From contig NW_019091561.1 in assembly GCF_001949145.1 (NCBI RefSeq), positions 321,059 through 385,058 of the forward strand: 64,000 nucleotides of DNA, in the 5' to 3' direction. Below the pieces are notes generated by a model. The model had not been told where the DNA came from, did no database searches, and saw only the letters and a list, made by a program, of their open reading frames with translations. Of this stretch, positions 58,672 through 64,000 are shown piece by piece (position 1 is the first letter of the stretch; the number at the start of each line of letters is the position of its first letter). The position numbers were made by a program, and so were the translations under genes. The stretch comes from Acanthaster planci. Its lineage: Eukaryota; Echinodermata; Asteroidea; Valvatida; Acanthasteridae.

Positions 58672-60235
58672 CAACCCAAAGCCAATCTGGAAGTCAAAAG
58701 GGTGACTGCTTCAAAACCCAAACCGAGCTTCAGTCATCAGAAGAAGCCGTCAACCACTGGAAGTCATGCAAGTGGTGGTTCCAAATTAGTGCAGAACCAA
58801 GATAGTGGGAACTGCTACCGATGCTTGGGTCAACACTCCCCAAGAGATTGCCCCTTCAAGCAGGCAACTTGTTACTGCTGCAACAAAGTGGGTCATATCT
58901 GAAAGGCATGCAGAGAAAAACAGTATCAGAATCCGTCTTCTAAGGAGGGTAAAACCACCAAGCCTATGAAGCACCTAGGCACCAACACAGACAGTGATGA
59001 ATCAGATTATCTGGTTTATACCATCAGTTCTGTCAGCTCACCTGCTAAAGGGATCACTACCACCGTTGATCTGGCAGGATCACCAGTTGAGATGGAGCTG
59101 GACACTAGTGCAGCAGTATCCATCATGTCTGCGGAAACTTACCACCAACAGCTTGAGAGCTGGCCACTGGAGCCATCAACAGTAAAGCTGAAATCCTATG
59201 GAGGAGAACCCAACGTAGTACGGGGCAAGCTGATAATACCAGTAACATACGAGCATCTGACACACAAACTGCTGCTGTATGTTGTTGAGGGAGATAAACC
59301 AGCCTTGTTGGGTCGCAACTGGTTGGACATAATCAGGGTAAACTGGCCAAAAATCTTCAGAGTGCAGGACAAGGACTACCCACATGTCAGTCCAGCCAAG
59401 GACATGGCAGGACTGAAGGAACAGTACAAAATGGTATTTAGTGATAAGGGAGGCCCAATCACTGATTTCAAGGCGCATATCCACATGGTTGAAAATGTTA
59501 AACCAGTGTTTTATAAAGCGCATCCTGTGCCATATGCTCTGAAGGAAAAGCTTGAAAAAAAGCGTAAAAAGCTGCAAGATGAAGGCATAATCAGTAAGGT
59601 TGAATGCAGCGAATGGGCCTCACCTATTGTCCCAGTAACAAAACCTGATGGTAGTTTGCGATTGTGTTGCGATTATAAGGTGTCAATCAATAAGTTGTTA
59701 GATGACACACAATATCCCTTGCCAAACGCAGGGGACTTGTTCGCGACACGTGAAGGGGGAAAAATTTTCACAAAGATTGACCTCACATAAGCTTACCTGC
59801 AACTCGAGTTGGATGAAGAATCCAAAAAGTTCTTGACCATAAACACTCACCTGGGACTGTTTCAGTTCAATAGGTTACCATTTGGTGTATCCTCGGCACC
59901 CGGGATATTTCAGGGAGTGATGGATCAGATATTACAGGGGACAGAGGCAGTTGTCTGCTATCTAGACAATATCCTCATCGCGGCCCCATCTGAACAGAGG
60001 CATAGTGACATTCTATGTCAGTGTATGTGAGGTCCTCAAGCGTTTGGAGAGATACAGTGTGCGGGTAAAAAGCCAAAAGTGTGAATGGCATAAACCATCA
60101 GTAGAGTACCTAGGGCATGTAGAAGATGCTGAAGGTATCCACACAACTGTAGAGAAGTTGGATGCAATCAAGCAAGCTCCCAGTCCCACCAAGAAGTACC
60201 TACTCAAGAAAGACATGACAAGCATTCCAGAAAGC
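58672..60235 (+). mobile_element. Gypsy-type retrotransposon: gag end, protease, reverse transcriptase
   Basis: One frame runs from the gag C terminus to the reverse transcriptase. It holds two zinc knuckles (CYRCLGQHSPRDC, CYCCNKVGHI-stop-KAC; TGA at 58900-58902) and a protease with L-D-T-S-A-A at 59098-59115 where D-T-G is usual. Then KAHPVPYALKEK, GIISKVECSEWASPIVPV, the RT Asp in FTKIDLT (TAA follows at 59788-59790), QFNRLPFGVSSAPGIFQ, and YLDN at 59958-59969 in place of the catalytic YxDD. A frameshift near 60010 precedes VKSQKCEWHKPSVEYLGH. RNase H and integrase are absent; the match ends near 60200. Both stops could be C-to-T changes of CGA and CAA. No LTRs are seen. Confidence 0.92.
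59051..59322 (+). repeat. Inverted duplicate of the Gypsy protease segment (right arm)
   Basis: Partner of 58380-58651; the arms are separated by 399 bases that hold the gag zinc knuckles. A transcript of this region could fold into a 272-base-pair hairpin. Confidence 0.95.
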
Positions 60236-60480
60236 AGATCGTGATAGGCTGAAGCTGGCTGAGCCCTGGGGAGCTGCGACGAAAGCACCTTGGTCGGATA
60301 GCCCAAGCCGGTGGCCAGGAGCCCTGGCAATGAATGGTTTTCCCGAAATGCGGTTGGTAAAGAGCCTGCATAGTTCGGTGGCACCTCTGAATGGGCGTGG
60401 GGCCTTCCCAGTGTGCAGCCTGGTGATCCATACCAATGAATAGACATCTTACACAGTAGGCAATGGTAGTAGGAAGACCG
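60236..60480. other. Junction segment of unknown origin
   Basis: GC-richer stretch between the Gypsy fragment and the LINE tail. A plus-strand frame reads LAEPWGAATKAPWSDSPSRW-like sequence that I cannot assign. Confidence 0.35.
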
Positions 60481-61165
60481 CTAAAGGACTTCCGAGCATT
60501 AAAAATTTAAATTTAATTAAAAAATAATTTATTAAACACACATAGTTTCTTAAAAAGAACAACACGCAAATTGCACGGAAAGAAACACAGACATTCTTCA
60601 GTATATGTAAAAAAAAAAGTACTCCAAAAGTAAGGGAACCCCAGTGGGTCAAAGACCATGAATATATACACCCTACATACTGGAGGGGTCATTCTTTGAT
60701 ATGAAGAGTAGTGTGAGCAGGAGCGTCATGTTTGAAACAAATCTGGAGGGCCTGACATTTGGTTGGATTTAGTCGAAGTTTGTTATCATTAGTCCATTGA
60801 CTAAATTGGTCAAGAATCTTCTGAAGTTGGCTGTTAAAAGGATGAGAATGACTTCCCACTAGTGTTAAGTCCTCTATGTATTTCCAACAATTTATACTAT
60901 TAGGGACATGGACAGCAGCATCATTAATGATAACCAGAAACCCAATAGGTCCCAGTTTAGTTCGCTGTGGGAGGCCACTGGTCAATGTTTTGTATGTAGA
61001 CAATATCTGATTATATCGAAATCACTGCATCCAGTTGCCAAGAAAGCTGCACAACCAAGGGACAATGGATCTGCGGACTCCCAAGTGAATGAACTTTTCA
61101 ATCGTAAGTCTGTGGTCCACCATGTCAAATGCTTTGGAAAAATCTGTCAAAACCAGGGTTCAAGG
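60481..61165 (-). mobile_element. LINE A: reverse transcriptase end and 3' region
   Basis: On the minus strand VLTDFSKAFDMVDHRLTIEKF (near 61160-61095) is the RT motif with the first catalytic Asp. It is followed by SGLPQRTKLGPIGFLVIIND (near 60975-60915) and NCWKYIEDLTLVGSH, where the usual Y-x-D-D reads Y-I-E-D. Then FNSQLQKILDQFSQWTNDNK and LRLNPTKCQALQICF follow. The frame ends at 60689 and an AT-rich 3' region follows to about 60490. The upstream part of the same element resumes at about 62090, so about 0.9 kb is inserted between 61166 and 62090. Confidence 0.85.
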
Positions 61166-62090
61166 CACGGTGGGTGGCGGCGGGCGGCACCACCCAGTAC
61201 TGCAAATTTCCGCCCAGCACTCAGGGTTGAAATTGGCTGTGCCGCCCAGCACGAATTTTCTAAAAAAATGAACTGAAATATTACTGAAAATGCAAAGATG
61301 CCAACATGTACAATTTAGGCGTAAATTTTATGATTTGTTTAGGTCATTTACAACTGTTTGCTCCAGACTAAGATTTTTTTGATTTCCAACTCGAAGGTAG
61401 AAAACCACATGTGTGCAAACTCTATACGTGAGCTAACGGAAGCACAGAGCTGGCCTCGTAATGTGCGTGTCAGAAATGTGTCGCTGGCATCCCGCACTTT
61501 GTGCACACATGATACGTGACTAGCGGCAGAAACCAACGTGGTTGAATCATTTTCAAGATGTTTTTTTTTTTTGCGTTGGGGAGATGTTAATCATATATAA
61601 TGGGTTTGCCCTTACCCAACGTATATTAATAAGCACTGTATGCTCAGTGCTTATCCGAGAGCTTGCGAAAAAACCTCACAAGTGGTTGAATCATCTGTTC
61701 GCCCTGATTAATGCTAAGATGAACAAGAGGCGAAAACGCACGATCGCAACGTGATTGTGTACGTCCATATGCGCATTGTACATGTACATGTACCGATATA
61801 GTACACACGTGTGTTGAGCACCACGATCGTGTTAAAGTTGACCTGAGTGGGAGGACTGTCGAGGATTTGATTCTTGGATATTTGGTGAGCAACTGGACTT
61901 GTTTTGCACCGTGGTAACAAGTGAGCAGAAGTTCAGGGACGAATACAAATGGGCCATTGCAAAGTCTTGTCATGGAGAAGCGTGTACATTTAACTGTAAC
62001 ATGATAAACATTGCCAACGCTGGGTCTTACAACACTGAGAAGCAAATTAGTTAGGCCAAGAAAAAAATAGTGCTGCTTCCAATTAAATAG
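61166..62090. other. Sequence interrupting LINE A
   Basis: Between the two LINE A parts. It starts with a ggtgggcggcggg / gccgcccagcac G/C-rich inverted motif (61180-61255), contains short repeat A, and has no coding capacity I can name. Whether this is one insertion or several is not clear. Confidence 0.55.
61551..61681 (-). repeat. Short repeat A, copy 3, with 13-base direct flanks
   Basis: gtggttgaatcat at 61538-61550 and 61682-61694 is an exact 13-base direct repeat flanking the element. On the minus strand the element ends in an A-rich stretch (gcaaaaaaaaaaaacatcttgaaa). A variable-length target duplication plus A-rich end suggests LINE-driven retroposition of a short SINE-like RNA. The hairpin aagcactg-tatgct-cagtgctt is shared by all three copies. 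Confidence 0.75.
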
Positions 62091-62484
62091 GGTTGGTAGG
62101 TAAGGATTTTTGACAATTTGGGGGGGTGATTGAATGGGATGAAAGTTGCCCCAACTGCCCCAAAAGTGATTAAAATAAATAGGTGGATTAGATTTTGTTA
62201 TTAGTACTACTATGGCTTTCTTCCACTGTTGTGGGACTACACCCTCATTGTATGAAGAATTCAAAATATTGCAAATACGAGTGTTTAACTCATACGTAAA
62301 CTCTTTGATGATTTTGGGAGAAATACCATCAGGCCACTTGATTTACCAGGTTTAACTTTCCTCAGCCTTGAGTAAACATTCCATGGATAGAGTTTTGGAA
62401 GAGAACAGTCAGCTGGTAAAAAATCTCCCAACGTGCTCAAATCAAGTGATGGAATGTGCAAGGACACCTGAATAAAGGCATCAT
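62091..62484 (-). mobile_element. LINE A: upstream reverse transcriptase part
   Basis: The minus strand reads INDAFIQVSLHIPSLDLSTL, a YSRLRKVKPGKSSG block (GPDG region), and NSSYNEGVVPQQWKKAIVVLI ... KSNPP (62264-62150), the fingers region preceding the RT palm. It matches the order of LINE B (63320-63080) but with many differences, so it is a separate subfamily. It starts abruptly at 62484 where the 3' end of LINE B abuts. Confidence 0.85.
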
Positions 62485-64000
62485 TGATGAAATGAATGAA
62501 TGAATGAATGGTTTATTTTTTTTTTATTTTTAACTGTATTCCTCACTGCCAAGGGCAGAATTGTGAATACAATTTACATGTACATTAAAACAAATAAATA
62601 TACAATAATATGTACAATTACAAAAGAAAAGGGTATTAAAAAGCTAAAAGCCTTAAATTTCTACAAAGCCTTGGAGTAAACAGGAACATTATGTTCAATA
62701 ATACATTCTAAAAGGGTTAAAATTAAAATGACAAAAAATTGAATCAATGGAAATCAAAATTTGTTTACAAACATTAACAAAGTACTTGGACAAAAGGGCA
62801 AAAAGACAGAAAGGGAAGAGGAAACAAACATATAGGGCTAAGGAGGGTCAAAATGGGGGAGGGGGTAAGGGGTAGGGGGTCAGGAGGAAGAGCGGTCAAA
62901 AGGAAGAGGAGGGGGATCAAAACACAAAATATTACAAAGAGAACATTAGATAGGGAGGACAATTACGACGCAGGAACCACAATATCATTTGTATTAAAAG
63001 CATTAAAAAAATGAACCAGAGCAAACTGTTGTGTGTTGATGTGGGGCTCTATATAAGACAATACCCAATTGGACACAAACAATTCTGCCAGCTTGGCAAA
63101 ATTGTCGGTCAGTGAGATTGGTCGCAATTTGTGTAATACAGGTGGATTGGATTTCGGAACCGGAATTACGACTGCTTTCTTCCATCGACGTGGCATCATC
63201 CTTTCATTGTATGATGTATTCAGGATGTCGGCAAGAGGTGTGCTCAATTCAAGTGCAAATGTCTTGATAATTTGCGGAGGGATGCCATCTGGTCCACCAC
63301 TTTTGATGATTTTTGTTTAACTCAACTCTCTGGGCAAGGATGAGGTGCCGGAAGGAATGCAGGCAAGTCGGATGTCACTTAACAAGGCAGATCACTGGCA
63401 ACAGCAATAAAATGTTTATTGATGATTTCTGCCTTCTGTTGATCACTGTATTGATGATCAGGTGGCATTGGGATATCAATGCAGGGTTGAGCTTTGGCAC
63501 TTCTAGTCATTATTTTGACGTGCTTGTGCCAAGATGCCGGATCTGCATTTTTCAATTGCTGTATTCTTCCATGATAATAGTTTTTCTTGGCAGATTTGAT
63601 TTCTCTCCTAATTTTGTTGCGTATATATTTCCACAATGTGTCTTTGCCCATGTGAAATGCCCTTTGACGTTTCAAGATCAGGGCCTTAATTGCAGGCGAC
63701 ATCCATGGCTTGTCAGCCATGTGAAGTTTTACCGTCTTGCAGGGGTAGAAGGTATGGATGGCAGACTGCAGTGTGTGATAAAAGTTCTCACATTTGTTTG
63801 TCGCGCTCGCACCTTGCAGAACTTCAGTCCATGGGTGGTTGCTTATCCAGGATCCAAAGTCCCACAGATCCGAATCTCAGGGTGACCGAACAACCTTTGT
63901 GTGTGTTGTGTTCGGTACTTTTTCATGATTGTTCTGGGGCCATAAAACAGTGGAATGGTCACTCAGGCCAATTGGTGCAGAGATGAGAGGCTTCGCATAT
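62485..64000 (-). mobile_element. LINE B (CR1/L2-like) with internal deletion, running off the window
   Basis: On the minus strand: DKPWMSPAIKALILKRQRAF (63715-63655) with a 110-codon open frame through WHKHVKIMTR; after a frameshift, STPLADILNTSYNERMMPRR, KSNPPVLHKLRPISLTDNFA (near 63140-63090) and VSNWVLSYI. The frame ends at 62963 before any Y/F-x-D-D box, and is followed directly by a pyrimidine-rich 3' untranslated region like that at 32.3-32.6 kb. It terminates in (ATTC) repeats (complement of 62485-62510), the typical CR1/L2 3' end. Most of the RT palm is therefore deleted. Confidence 0.88.

Noticed and set aside
61644-62264. 206-codon minus-strand frame
   Set aside because: Only its start is LINE A reverse transcriptase; the rest reads into unrelated inserted sequence.
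63313-63885. 190-codon plus-strand frame
   Set aside because: It is antisense to the well-supported LINE B coding sequence.

Overview
The window is animal nuclear DNA, most likely from a marine invertebrate. It is AT-leaning, holds one 779-base run of N plus a single ambiguous base, has no dense coding, contains short exons with canonical splice sites, and is packed with decayed transposable elements typical of lancelet, hemichordate, echinoderm or mollusc genomes. I cannot fix the phylum from this stretch.

The backbone is one host gene on the minus strand. Four exons (56050-56092, 31855-31922, 30848-31008, 14802-14905) encode consecutive parts of the C-terminal catalytic domain of peptidylglycine alpha-hydroxylating monooxygenase (PHM, or the PHM half of PAM), the copper enzyme that amidates neuropeptides. 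The splice phases agree at all three junctions and the order matches the family. The introns are about 24.1 kb, 0.85 kb and 15.9 kb, so almost everything else lies inside introns of this gene or 3' of the last visible exon. The 5' exons lie above 64 kb and the 3' exons below position 1.

From left to right the rest is mobile DNA. 0-12 kb holds an RNase H tail of a DIRS/Ngaro-like element, a tRNA-derived SINE, a THAP9/P-element-like exon, an RTE-like LINE, a DIRS-like gag with a 45-base coding minisatellite, and a 120-base satellite array with an internal orientation switch. 12.9-14.3 kb holds a foldback element and a MITE. 17-23.5 kb holds two copies of a tyrosine-recombinase retroelement, each next to a palindromic terminal cassette. 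24.3-26.9 kb holds a Harbinger-like element with a nested hAT-like element. 27-29 kb holds the connection and RNase H domains of a DIRS element. 30.2-30.8 kb holds a piggyBac MITE beside a PHM exon.

32.2-35 kb holds a LINE. 35.9-37.9 kb holds two MITEs. 38-40.3 kb holds a Gypsy integrase fused to a LINE 5' end with a 2A-like motif. 42.5-43.4 kb holds a hAT element with perfect 8-base target duplications. 44-47.3 kb holds a broken two-exon copy of a multicopy invertebrate gene family. 51.5-54.3 kb and 58.7-60.2 kb hold Gypsy pol genes; the second is flanked by a 98.5% identical 272-base inverted duplication. 60.5-64 kb holds two abutting LINEs.

No rRNA, CRISPR or prokaryotic operon is present. 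All open reading frames longer than about 60 codons outside these elements look like chance frames, except a possible single-pass membrane protein at 41.0-41.4 kb.
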